DNA of 33,021 nt from Deltaproteobacteria bacterium (GTDB taxonomy: Bacteria > Desulfobacterota > Desulfobacteria > Desulfobacterales > C00003060), in NCBI GenBank assembly GCA_019307135.1, contig JAFDKF010000009.1, forward strand, positions 1 to 33,021, given 5' to 3'. Numbering within the stretch: the first letter of the stretch is position 1; each line of letters starts with the position of its first letter. Below are positions 16,813 to 24,838 of the stretch, one piece after another. The notes under the pieces were generated by a model, which saw nothing but the letters and a program-made list of their open reading frames with translations, had not been told where the DNA came from and searched no databases. The translations under genes were made by a program, and so were the position numbers.

Positions 16813-18684
16813 TCAAATCGCGACGCATCTAAATCCGAGGATGTTGGAGGGTGACTCGACGTTCCATTTGAAGCGGCCGAATAACCGTATGTCATTGCCT
16901 GATATCCAGCTTCCCCCCTTGACGATATGGTACGTAGAACTATTTTTCACCCGAGAAGGTGATTCGCAAGTATCCATGGTCCATTCCAACACATTGCCTA
17001 TTGCGTCAACTATCCCAAAATCATTTCCGAATTCTATATATTTGTCTACGACTGTTGTATCCGCCACAGAGCTTTCCTCAATGTTACAAGATTTGCTCTT
17101 CATCTCGTTGCCCCAGGGAAACACACGGCCATCCGCAGTCCTTGCCGCGGCCTCCCATTCGTTCTCCGTGGGAAGTCTCTTCCCTGTCCAGGCTGCAAAG
17201 GCCATGGCATCTTCAAAGCTAACCTGAACCACAGGGTGGTTTCTCTTGTCATATAGGGTACTGCCAGGGCCGAGCGGTTGATACCAGCATGCCCCATGGA
17301 CGGTTTCGCAACGAATAGCAGCATTGAACGTATACCTGACCGAGCCTGTCTTTTCGTCCACTTTCTTGTGCAAACGCCCATAGTAAACCGTGGCGTACCC
17401 CAGTTTTTCTGCGCTTGTCCTGTATCCTGTTTTCTCAACAAAGATCTCAAAAAGTGCGTTTGTCACAGGAAATTTACCCATATAAAAAGGCGCCAATCGT
17501 ACCCTGCGCTCAGGTTGTTCATCTTTCTTTGGGGCCTTGGCCCCAACAACATATTCACCTTCAGAAATGAGGAGGTATTGGTTATGGAATCTCTCCATGG
17601 TACCGAGATAACCATCAAATGCCTCGGCCAAGAGTTCGTTTTTCCGGGTTCCATCATCCCCTTCGGAAAATTCTTCCCCAAAACTCCCAACAGGCAGACC
17701 CATCTCTTGTAGGCCATGCTCCACCTCAACGTCAGCACCACCCGTGTATTGCCCTTCATCAAGGTCCTCTATGACTTCGACATCCTCAAGGGCATCACCT
17801 TCGCCAACCTCTTCGACCTCCTCAGTGAGTTCATCCTCTGCGGGGACCTCATCGGCCTCAGCCTCTTCAAGGCCTTCTTCGGCCTCAACCTCTTCGAAAT
17901 CTTCTTCTACTTCAGCCTCATCAAGGTCTTCCTCGGCTTCCTCCAGGGCGTCATCGAGCCCAACCTCTTCAAGAACTTCTTCTATTTCATCTTCGTCGAT
18001 CTCCTCGGCCTCTTCAAGTTGTTCAGGTTCTTCCTCTTCTTCTGCCAAGACCTCTTCGACTATCTCGACATCATCCTCCACAACCTCCGGCCCCTGCTCA
18101 TCTTCTGAAACCTGGACCAATAGTCCAGCTTCCAGCCCCCTTATATCAAGTCTCTTCGCCAACCACTGTACGGTGCTGCGTAACTCCTCCAGTTCTGTCG
18201 GGCCGTCAGAACTCACAGCATCGGCCAAAGCATCCGGGCTTGATAAGATCTCTTTAATTGCACTTAAGGCTTCATCTATTTGTCCCAGGATCTCAATTGC
18301 ATCTCCGGTGGCACCCCCCTTGAAGCTCGCAAGAATCTTGTCTTTCGCCTGATTGGACATCACAAATATGTTGCTTCGTCCAATGGTTATTCCTTCAGGA
18401 TTTTTTTCATCCTTGTAGAGTCTTTTCAGGTCCGCGTTGACAGATGACTTGATGCTGCTCAGGTTTTTCCGCTTACTTTTGATTATCTCAGGATCGTCGC
18501 CCGTATGCCAAAGCACCTTGACGAGCTCTTCCGCATCAATGTCCTGGATGGATACAATTGAACTTTCGTCTTCATAATGGCGTCTTATGGCATGAACAAG
18601 CCCGTACTTTAAGGTATTCTCGTTCTGGTAATCAAGGTCGGCTATTGCTTGATCAATGCCTTTAAGGGATATGACAGCGGCCAC
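16813..18684 (-). CDS. SUMF1/FGE-sulfatase domain protein with N-terminal helical domain and acidic linker
   Basis: The 623-residue protein has three parts. Residues 1-190 form a helical, winged-helix-like N-terminus ending in coiled-coil sequence. Residues about 193-325 are an extreme Glu/Asp-rich linker. Residues about 370-623 are a formylglycine-generating-enzyme-like (SUMF1/PvdO/EgtB type) domain: FYMGKFPVTNALFEIFVEKT, PVVQVSFEDAMAFAAWTGKR, LPTENEWEAAART, FPWGNE, VKGGSW and NILGFRC. The C-terminal region (GGSWISGNDIRLFGRFKW) lacks the two closely spaced Cys used by true FGE, so sulfatase activation is unlikely. No signal peptide is seen, so it is probably cytoplasmic. The GTG at 18684 has an ideal GGGAGG Shine-Dalgarno sequence. 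It is divergent from the zinc-ribbon gene at 19084. Function unknown. Confidence 0.85.
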   Translation of the reverse strand: MAAVISLKGIDQAIADLDYQNENTLKYGLVHAIRRHYEDESSIVSIQDIDAEELVKVLWHTGDDPEIIKSKRKNLSSIKSSVNADLKRLYKDEKNPEGITIGRSNIFVMSNQAKDKILASFKGGATGDAIEILGQIDEALSAIKEILSSPDALADAVSSDGPTELEELRSTVQWLAKRLDIRGLEAGLLVQVSEDEQGPEVVEDDVEIVEEVLAEEEEEPEQLEEAEEIDEDEIEEVLEEVGLDDALEEAEEDLDEAEVEEDFEEVEAEEGLEEAEADEVPAEDELTEEVEEVGEGDALEDVEVIEDLDEGQYTGGADVEVEHGLQEMGLPVGSFGEEFSEGDDGTRKNELLAEAFDGYLGTMERFHNQYLLISEGEYVVGAKAPKKDEQPERRVRLAPFYMGKFPVTNALFEIFVEKTGYRTSAEKLGYATVYYGRLHKKVDEKTGSVRYTFNAAIRCETVHGACWYQPLGPGSTLYDKRNHPVVQVSFEDAMAFAAWTGKRLPTENEWEAAARTADGRVFPWGNEMKSKSCNIEESSVADTTVVDKYIEFGNDFGIVDAIGNVLEWTMDTCESPSRVKNSSTYHIVKGGSWISGNDIRLFGRFKWNVESPSNILGFRCVAI

Positions 18685-18866
18685 AGGAACCTCCCGGGAA
18701 AAGATTGAGAAGGGGAACTCACCCCATGTGAAAAGAACAGCGCCTTTCTGTGAGAAAGCACAAAATATGCCAAGGGCTACCTACCTACGACAGGGCTCGG
18801 ACCTATCAATTGGGCTAACTCCTTGTCTCCTTTCAAACCGATTCTTAGATCACAGCCCATTGCCAT

Positions 18867-18882
18867 CGGCATATTATTTGCA
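18867..18882 (+). promoter_or_regulatory. Sigma-54 (-24/-12) type promoter
   Basis: CGGCATATTATTTGCA carries GG and GC separated by exactly 10 bases and fits the TGGCAC-N5-TTGCW pattern except for the first base and one C. It points toward the gene at 19084, about 200 bp upstream. A sigma-54 activator gene lies two genes downstream. The remaining 399-bp gap shows a perfect palindrome, TATCTTAAGATA (19012-19023), and no gene. Confidence 0.45.
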
Positions 18883-19011
18883 CTAAATTCCAGAGATCCA
18901 GAGATGGGTGTGTGAAAATATCACGACCCATATCACTTTCTCCTTCATCCCTGAGCAACGGCCAAAAACCAGTGCCCGCCTTCTTTGACTCATGGGGCAG
19001 AGGGATTCTCC

Positions 19012-19023
19012 TATCTTAAGATA
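19012..19023. promoter_or_regulatory. Perfect 12-bp palindrome TATCTTAAGATA
   Basis: It lies between the sigma-54-type promoter and the start at 19084. It could be an operator or simply an AT-rich palindrome. A TTGACT lies about 27 bases upstream (18984-18989) but is not followed by a good -10 box. Confidence 0.25.
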
Positions 19024-19083
19024 TCATGTCGATTTTAGGCAGCAGCTTTTTGAACTGGAAAACTGGAAAAGGGGCAATACCGC

Positions 19084-20685
19084 ATGGGGAAAGATCCCAG
19101 ACAATACTGGCTTCCGCAAGATAAGGTCAGGGAAGACTTTAACGCTATATTGGCTCAGAATCTGGAACGGCTGATCGGAACCAAGGAGGGTATTGGTGCA
19201 CTATCTTTGAATTTGGAGACCATAGCGTGCCTTGTTCTTCTTGTGGAACGTGAAAGCGAGATCGAAAGTGTTCAATTCCATCCACCCAAACGTTATACAA
19301 ATGAGACATTCCTTAACAACCTGGCTGAAATCGGTCTCGAATCGGACGAAAACTTGGAGATAGTGCTCTATGATATGATTCAAAAAGGATATATTAATGT
19401 TGACTCAATTGGCAGATTTTTTGCCCAAAAACCTGCCATCAGCATGGTGCAGTTGCTCGACCGTGTCTTCCCAACAATGCCCGGGATGAATCTTATTGCC
19501 TACCTTGTTCAGACGATGGACGAGGTGCTATCCGGGCGCAAAGACCTGGAATCTGCGATCAGTCAATTTGACCAAACCATACGGATGCAAGGAGTCAGCC
19601 CGTCCAGAGAAAAACCTCAGCCGGAAATAGCAGAAAAACCCGACAAAGGCCGGCAGCAACCCACCGGGAAAACAAGGCTGAAACTATCAGACATCTACCA
19701 TCGTCGCCAAACCGAAACAACGCCCTCAACCGAACCTGCCACCCCTTCTGAACCCAAAATCGTCTTGGCCACCGGAAGAGTAAGCCACGTTGAGGTCAGG
19801 GATCTCTTTAGCGCGGGAGCCGAGCCTCCACAGACTGTTTCAGATACAGACGAGGACCTGGAAGATCAAGAATTTGAAGTATCCGAGGAAGCGACAGGAC
19901 CGGAACCGGAAGAAGAACCAACAGAGCTTCCAGATTCAGTCGACACTGAAGGCTCTTACGATGAACAGGGGCCCTTTCCGGAAACAACACAAGACGTATC
20001 GCCTGAGCCCGACTCTGAAGAGGCCGACTCTGAAGAGGCCGATTTGCCTGACGAAACCATTGCTGTGGAGACCGCGTCGGAAGACTTGCCTTCTGACCAG
20101 GAAATGCCATTGCCCGCCTCAGAACCCGTGGAACAAGAAACAGGCATTTCGATAGATACAGAGGTGGAAAGGCATGAAACAAAGGCAGATCAGACAGAAG
20201 AAGCAGCTTCGACGGTTGAGGCCGAATATGAAACGGAGATCGTCTCGGAACCGGGTGAGACGATTAGTGACGACAAACTCGTAGAAAGGCAAATCGCAGC
20301 TTTTGAAGAAGACCTGGCGATGGTGTGCCCTGTATGCTTGACCGGTAAGGTCAAAGCAGAGCAGACTGCCAAGGGCAAACTTTTCTACGTATGTTCAAAC
20401 AAGAATTGCGTTTTTGTAAGCTGGGGCAAACCATACCACATTGTTTGTCCACAATGCAGAAATCCATTTTTGATAGAATCCACCGAGAGGGATGGAAAAA
20501 CGATCTTAAGATGTCCAAGGGCTACCTGCCGCCACCGTCAAGGACTTCCAGGGGAAACAAGCGACAGCCCTGCGCAAGACAGGGTTTCAACGTCTGAAGA
20601 CGCTACAAAATCATCTGTGATTTCCCGAAAACCCCGCAGGAAAGTGGTAAGGAGACGCCTTGTTCGGAGAAAGAAAAAACGATAG
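19084..20685 (+). CDS. Unrecognised protein: helical N-domain, acidic linker, two zinc ribbons, basic tail
   Basis: The 533-residue protein has a predicted helical N-terminal domain (1-170). A disordered linker (about 171-400) becomes strongly acidic from 250, including a 15-bp tandem duplication at 20011-20040 (DSEEA twice). Two topoisomerase-I-like zinc ribbons follow, with Cys415/418/437/442 and Cys455/458/477/482. The C-terminal tail is very basic (RKVVRRRLVRRKKKR). The ribbons and tail suggest nucleic-acid binding, but no catalytic domain is visible and I cannot name a family. The ATG has AAGGGG about 10 bases upstream. It is divergent from the SUMF1-domain gene, whose product has the same helical-acidic-folded layout. 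Confidence 0.85.
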   Translation: MGKDPRQYWLPQDKVREDFNAILAQNLERLIGTKEGIGALSLNLETIACLVLLVERESEIESVQFHPPKRYTNETFLNNLAEIGLESDENLEIVLYDMIQKGYINVDSIGRFFAQKPAISMVQLLDRVFPTMPGMNLIAYLVQTMDEVLSGRKDLESAISQFDQTIRMQGVSPSREKPQPEIAEKPDKGRQQPTGKTRLKLSDIYHRRQTETTPSTEPATPSEPKIVLATGRVSHVEVRDLFSAGAEPPQTVSDTDEDLEDQEFEVSEEATGPEPEEEPTELPDSVDTEGSYDEQGPFPETTQDVSPEPDSEEADSEEADLPDETIAVETASEDLPSDQEMPLPASEPVEQETGISIDTEVERHETKADQTEEAASTVEAEYETEIVSEPGETISDDKLVERQIAAFEEDLAMVCPVCLTGKVKAEQTAKGKLFYVCSNKNCVFVSWGKPYHIVCPQCRNPFLIESTERDGKTILRCPRATCRHRQGLPGETSDSPAQDRVSTSEDATKSSVISRKPRRKVVRRRLVRRKKKR

Positions 20686-20782
20686 CTGTTCCAACCTGTT
20701 TCCGGTCCGCAAAGATACAACCATCGAAAATCCTTGCCTGAAATATTAGTGTATGCTATTTTTCCTTTCAAATCTGAACTTA

Positions 20783-20913
20783 ACGCCCTTCGGGCGAACT
20801 TAAAAAATCTCTGACACGGATTTCACTGATTGCACTGCCCTTTATTTCATAAATGCTGCCGCATTTATGAAATAGAAGCATTGTTTGAACAATGGTGTCA
20901 TTGTTCAAACAAT
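20783..20913. repeat. Three hairpins, two of them long and perfect
   Basis: CGCCCTTCGGGCG (20783-20795) is followed by TATTTCATAAATGC (20843-20856) with its exact complement at 20861-20874 (14 bp, TGCC loop). Next, ATTGTTTGAACAATG (20880-20894) has its exact complement at 20899-20913 (15 bp, GTGT loop). They lie 160-230 bp after the zinc-ribbon gene's stop, in a 470-bp gap without genes. Confidence 0.65.
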
Positions 20914-20940
20914 ATAAAACCTAATCCGTGGCCATCCGTG

Positions 20941-21003
20941 CCCGCCCTGGCGCGACAGAAGCTGGACAATGCCACGGAGAGAAAAACCCGGTCTGGGCCA
21001 GGG
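20941..21003. repeat. CCCTGGCGC...CCAGGTCTGGGCCAGGG element, copy 1
   Basis: The left end is CCCGCCCTGGCGC (20941-20953), the variable core is 33 nt, and the right end is CCCGGTCTGGGCCAGGG (20987-21003). CCCTGGC and GCCAGGG are complementary. It is flanked by ATCCGTG / AATCCGTG words (ACACGGATT, AATCCGTGG). The rest of the gap up to 21128 is GC-rich with CCCTACC-like words and no gene. Confidence 0.6.
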
Positions 21004-21155
21004 TAATCCGTGTCTAAAGAAATTCCTATACTATCAAGTTAATACCCCACCCTGCCCTCCCCTCTACGAGTAGGAGGCCCTGAAGGGGTAGGGTCTGGCC
21101 TCCAGCCCATAGGGGCCTGTGCCCGCGGGTGAGGGTAAAAAACAGCATCCTAATA

Positions 21156-22529
21156 GTGACTAAGATACTTATCATAGAAGAAAGCCGTGATTGGAGAAGC
21201 GTGCTCTCGAAGGCCCTTTCCCGTTTGTATAAACTCACCTATTGGCCAAATGGCAAAGATATCTCTGAGAAACTGGGGCGAGAAAAGAGCAATCTGATCA
21301 TTCTTGACCTCCAGATAAAGGAGGAAGACGCTTTTGCCTTGCTGGAACGGCTAAAGTCAATGGCTCCCTATACCCCCATCATCATTACCAGCGAAATAGA
21401 AAAGGCGGAATTGGTTGTCAAAGCTGTCAAGCAGGGGGCCTTTGATTTCATTCCCAAGCCCTACTCACCGGAGAGAATAAAGCTGGCGCTGGAACAGGCG
21501 CTGGAAAACCGCAGCCTGAAGAATGAAATTGACTACCTGAGGCGTCAGCAGGATGTCATATACAGTTTTGACCGGATCATCGCACCTAGTCCGGCAATGA
21601 AGGAAGTCATCGCAACCCTTAGGAAGTTTTCTGAAACAGACGCAACCATTTTGATTACAGGAGAGACTGGCACTGGAAAGAGTTTTCTTTCCGGGACCAT
21701 CCATTTTAATAGTACCAGACGGGAAAAGCCTTTTGTCAAGATTAACTGCACCAATATACCGGAGACCCTTCTTGAGAGCGAGTTATTTGGCCATGAAAAG
21801 GGGGCGTTCACGGGTGCCAACAGAACCCGTGCAGGACGGTTTGAACAAGCCAATGGGGGAACCGTTTTCCTGGATGAAATTGGCGAAATGAATTCAGACC
21901 TCCAGGCAAGGTTGTTGCGGGTGTTAGACGAAAAATCTTTTGAACGGGTGGGGGGAAACCAAACTATCTATTCGGACGTGAGGGTTATTGCAGCCACCAA
22001 CAGGATCTTGGAAGAACAAGTAGCAGCCGGAAAATTTCGAGAAGACTTCTACTATAGAATCAATGTGTTGACCGTACGTCTTCCCCCTGTTCGAGAACGA
22101 AGAGAGTGTATTGAACCTCTTGCACACCACCTCCTTGAAAAGAGCTGCCGTTCTTTGAGGAAAAAAATCAACGGCTTTTCGCCAGCGGTCATTGAAATGT
22201 TCAAGTCTTATTCCTGGCCCGGCAATATTCGCCAGCTTGCCAACACGATTGAAAGGGCTATTATACTAGAGGAAGGACAGACCATCCAGGAGGAGAATGT
22301 GTCTCTCCCGAAACCAATCAGGTTGCCAAGAACTGAACCCACATCGGACACATCGGATACGACACAGCCCTTGCAGGCACATGAGAAAGAGGTGGTTTTA
22401 AGGGCTTTAGAGGAAAGCCTGTGGATCCAAAAGGATGCGGCAAAGCGATTGAGCATCAGTCCTCGGGCTCTAAACTACAAAATAAGGAAGTTTGGTATCA
22501 CCCACCCACGCTGGCGAAAAAACAAATGA
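21156..22529 (+). CDS. Sigma-54-dependent response regulator (NtrC family)
   Basis: This DNA-binding activator drives sigma-54 promoters when its receiver is phosphorylated. Numbered from the GTG at 21156, the receiver spans 1-115 with phospho-acceptor Asp51 (LIILDL) and Lys101. Its acidic pocket reads EE in place of DD. The AAA+ domain has Walker A GETGTGKS (169-176), the sigma-54-contact loop GAFTGA (216-221), and Walker B GTVFLDEIGEM. A Fis-type HTH (AAKRLSISPRALNYKIRKFG) ends the protein. The frame is open from GTG 21129, but those nine codons come from repeat DNA and receivers normally begin MTKILII; neither start has a good Shine-Dalgarno sequence. No cognate histidine kinase is adjacent. 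Confidence 0.93.
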   Translation: MTKILIIEESRDWRSVLSKALSRLYKLTYWPNGKDISEKLGREKSNLIILDLQIKEEDAFALLERLKSMAPYTPIIITSEIEKAELVVKAVKQGAFDFIPKPYSPERIKLALEQALENRSLKNEIDYLRRQQDVIYSFDRIIAPSPAMKEVIATLRKFSETDATILITGETGTGKSFLSGTIHFNSTRREKPFVKINCTNIPETLLESELFGHEKGAFTGANRTRAGRFEQANGGTVFLDEIGEMNSDLQARLLRVLDEKSFERVGGNQTIYSDVRVIAATNRILEEQVAAGKFREDFYYRINVLTVRLPPVRERRECIEPLAHHLLEKSCRSLRKKINGFSPAVIEMFKSYSWPGNIRQLANTIERAIILEEGQTIQEENVSLPKPIRLPRTEPTSDTSDTTQPLQAHEKEVVLRALEESLWIQKDAAKRLSISPRALNYKIRKFGITHPRWRKNK

Positions 22530-22699
22530 TTATCTTCAGGTTTTATGCTTCCTGATACATACATGATAACCGATACAGCAAAGCAGGTTATTTACACTCT
22601 ACCATAGGAACGGAATCAAATTGGGTCATGTCATGCATTCAGAATCATTCCGAAGCAGAGCATAAAAGTCGAAATGACATGTGGCAAGAGTGTGAACGG

Positions 22700-23794
22700 T
22701 TATACCTTTCTTATGTAGGTCTCATAACTTGAGCGATATATGTCAGTCAGGGTCAAGAACGCGGTGATGACCAGGGGACCGTAGATGATACCAAGAATCC
22801 CGAATACCTTCAGGCCTCCCAGAACGGAAAGGAAGACCAAAAGTGTGTGAATTCTCACCTTGTTTCCCACAAGCTTTGGTTTGACCACGTATTCTATAAC
22901 AGATGAAACAACTAAACAAAAGACAATGAAAAAAATACCTGCCGCTATTCTACCCTTTAAGAAAAGATAGACAGAGGCAGGGATAAATACAAGAGAAGTA
23001 CCAAGGATGGGGAAAAAGGCGAGAATGGCCATGATAGACCCCCAAAGAAAAGGCGAACCTAAGCCAAAGATGGCAAAAACAACACCCCCCATACATCCTT
23101 GAATCAGCCCGGATATACCGTTTACGATGAGGACGACCGAGGCCATCTCGTGGAATTTACCCATAAGTTTTTTGTCCTGATCCTCGGGAAGTGGGGAAAG
23201 TTCTACGAGGAAACTGATAAGCTTCTTGCCATCAACTAACAGAAAGAAAATCACCAGCAGCATAAATGCAAAATTGAGCACAAACGTTAAGACATTAGAG
23301 GCGACTGCGCTGGCCTGCTGATACAAGAAAAGGCCTATAAACTTCCCAACTTCCGACAGGCCCTTGTTAAACTGCTCGGCAGTGATTCTTATATCGTAGT
23401 TTGCAAGGAGTTTTTCGATACTTTCGACAAACTTGCTGTTTTGAAAAAGCTGTTTAATATCCTGGCCGATAGCAGCATTGCTGCCCATCTGGTACAGGGC
23501 GTACGCCTCGCTGGAAAGGGCTCCCACCAAAAAGACTATAGGCAGAAAAACCACCAGGAATATGACCAAACATGTGATAAGAGATGCCAGGCTTGGCCGC
23601 ATCTTCTTGGCAAAGAAACGGTAGACAGGATAAAAGGTACCGGTCAATACAAAGGCCATCACTAAAATAGACAAGAAGGGCCACAGGAGCTTACCCACAA
23701 AGAAGATGGCAATTAGGAATATGATAAGAAAGTACCTGAATATCATCTGGGTGGACGGCTGTTCAGCCATCTTATGACTCCGGTCTTCGTCCAT
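22700..23794 (-). CDS. AI-2E family transporter (PerM/YdiK-like permease)
   Basis: The 364-residue integral membrane protein has an N-terminal pair of hydrophobic helices (FRYFLIIFLIAIFFVGKLLW, ILVMAFVLTGTFYPVYRFF). A soluble loop (about 95-150) follows, then a cluster of C-terminal helices including VNGISGLIQGCMGGVVFAIF and GLGSPFLWGSIMAILAFFPI. This layout and the ending VFGILGIIYGPLVITAFLTL are typical of the AI-2E/UPF0118 family. Members are reported to export AI-2 or to act as Na+/H+ antiporters, and the substrate here is unknown. Convergent with the NtrC-type gene; the 170-bp gap between shows no clear terminator. Confidence 0.93.
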   Translation of the reverse strand: MDEDRSHKMAEQPSTQMIFRYFLIIFLIAIFFVGKLLWPFLSILVMAFVLTGTFYPVYRFFAKKMRPSLASLITCLVIFLVVFLPIVFLVGALSSEAYALYQMGSNAAIGQDIKQLFQNSKFVESIEKLLANYDIRITAEQFNKGLSEVGKFIGLFLYQQASAVASNVLTFVLNFAFMLLVIFFLLVDGKKLISFLVELSPLPEDQDKKLMGKFHEMASVVLIVNGISGLIQGCMGGVVFAIFGLGSPFLWGSIMAILAFFPILGTSLVFIPASVYLFLKGRIAAGIFFIVFCLVVSSVIEYVVKPKLVGNKVRIHTLLVFLSVLGGLKVFGILGIIYGPLVITAFLTLTDIYRSSYETYIRKV

Positions 23795-23860
23795 GCTGAC
23801 CTAATCTCCTGTCTCTGTATGGATCCTTAATGGAACCTGGGTTGAGCGGTTCAACGTTCA

Positions 23861-23999
23861 CGGTTCCCGGTTGAAGAGCCCTAACTGGCTGTTAAGAAAA
23901 AGGATAATGCGTCAATAAAGAAAGTTCACCGTTCAAAGTTCATAGGTTCAAAGGTTGTCAACCCTGAACCCTGAACCCTGAACCCTGAACCTGGAACCG
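23861..23999. repeat. Inverted repeat with (AACCCTG)4 microsatellite
   Basis: The ends CGGTTCCCGGTT (23861-23872) and AACCTGGAACCG (23988-23999) are complementary with one mismatch. The right arm contains AACCCTG four times in a row (23960-23987) and the words GTTCACCGTTCAAAGTTCA. The words resemble those of 15694-15820. It fills the gap between the AI-2E gene and its upstream neighbour. Confidence 0.55.
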
Positions 24000-24000
24000 A

Positions 24001-24549
24001 TCACTTTAGCTGGAAGTCTAGTTCAATTTCGCCAATATTGCCTATCGCAAGGTTTCCGAGGGACCTGTACCTGGGAGGGATGGTCTTTGTTGCTGCCCAT
24101 ATTTTACGGTTCAAATCATACTCAAAGTACAACGGTGTAGTATATCTGAATATGGGAATGCCAGGAATCCTGTAGCGCACCGCAAGCTTCATGTAGCAAG
24201 GGCTTTCTTGAGTGGCTTGCCCACCAAATATGGGGATATCGGGAATCTGCAATCTGACCGGGGCTGCCCCCGGCCCAACCCGCTGGTGGATGCCAGGCAT
24301 GTTCGCCAATAAGGCTACCTGGCCGGCCCAGTACCAAAAGCCGTCTACCTTGTAAACGAGCGCATCCATGCCCCCCTTGTTCTTGATATAAATGCCTGCC
24401 TGGTCTGTATCCATGACAATGACAGGCCTATAAACCCTAAAATATCCCAACCCGACAAGGAGAACGAGTAAGATGCAACCACCTAAAATCGCCCATTTTC
24501 GATTGAGGTTCTTCAGCTTTTCCTTGAAATAGTCCACTTCCTCACTCAT
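24001..24549 (-). CDS. Unrecognised membrane-anchored protein
   Basis: From the ATG at 24549 this gives 182 residues, with a GGAGGA about 14 bases upstream. A 24591 start would add 14 residues. A charged N-terminus (SEEVDYFKEKLKNLNRKW) is followed by one transmembrane helix (ILGGCILLVLLVGLGYFRVY). The rest is an extracytoplasmic domain rich in Pro, Gly and aromatic residues (DGFWYWAGQVALL, IPIFGGQATQESPCYMKLAV, IPGIPIFRYTTPLYFEYDLN). I do not recognise the family. It sits between an unrecognised soluble protein and the AI-2E permease on the same strand and could be co-transcribed with them. Confidence 0.75.
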   Translation of the reverse strand: MSEEVDYFKEKLKNLNRKWAILGGCILLVLLVGLGYFRVYRPVIVMDTDQAGIYIKNKGGMDALVYKVDGFWYWAGQVALLANMPGIHQRVGPGAAPVRLQIPDIPIFGGQATQESPCYMKLAVRYRIPGIPIFRYTTPLYFEYDLNRKIWAATKTIPPRYRSLGNLAIGNIGEIELDFQLK

Positions 24550-24632
24550 GATACCACGATGGCTCCTCCTTTCATACCAGCTAGTTTCCATCCAGAAATG
24601 GCCCTTTTCCGCAATCTCGGCGTCAATCTGCT

Positions 24633-24835
24633 GGATCGCTTGTGCGACGTACCAAATGTACGCCTCCGCGCGATCCCTTGATTTGACTCGGGGCCTCCGT
24701 GCCCCTCGCCCTTACGGGCAGCCTTGCGGCTGTCCAATTCCGCTGTCCTGCGGAATTGTCCTTGACCTTGCGAAAAATTGCTCATTTCTGAATTGGAAAC
24801 TACGCTGTGTCCATCCGGAGTTGCCGGATGGACAC
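24633..24835. repeat. Array of back-to-back hairpins
   Basis: In order: GGATCGC/GCGATCC enclosing CGTAC/GTACG (24633-24676), GGGGC/GCCCC (24690-24705), GCCC/GGGC (24708-24719), AGCC/GGCT (24720-24731), CAATTCCGC/GCGGAATTG (24735-24758), and a perfect 12-bp stem GTGTCCATCCGG/CCGGATGGACAC with loop AGTTG (24807-24835). The last stem lies just after the stop of the upstream minus-strand gene. No T-tract follows, so it is not a classical terminator. No gene in this gap. Confidence 0.65.
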
Positions 24836-24838
24836 CAG

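Noticed and set aside
16626..16832. Possible 68-residue membrane peptide on the + strand
   Set aside because: TTG start without a Shine-Dalgarno sequence, first codons inside a dispersed repeat, and overlap with the 3' end of a real gene.
17744..18352. Serine-rich + strand frame of about 200 codons
   Set aside because: It is the antisense of the Glu/Asp-rich linker of the SUMF1-domain gene (GAA/GAG/GAT read backwards as TCx), not a gene.
23960..23987. (AACCCTG)4 as a CRISPR-like or telomere-like array
   Set aside because: The 7-base unit is in direct tandem with no spacers and is part of a local inverted repeat.
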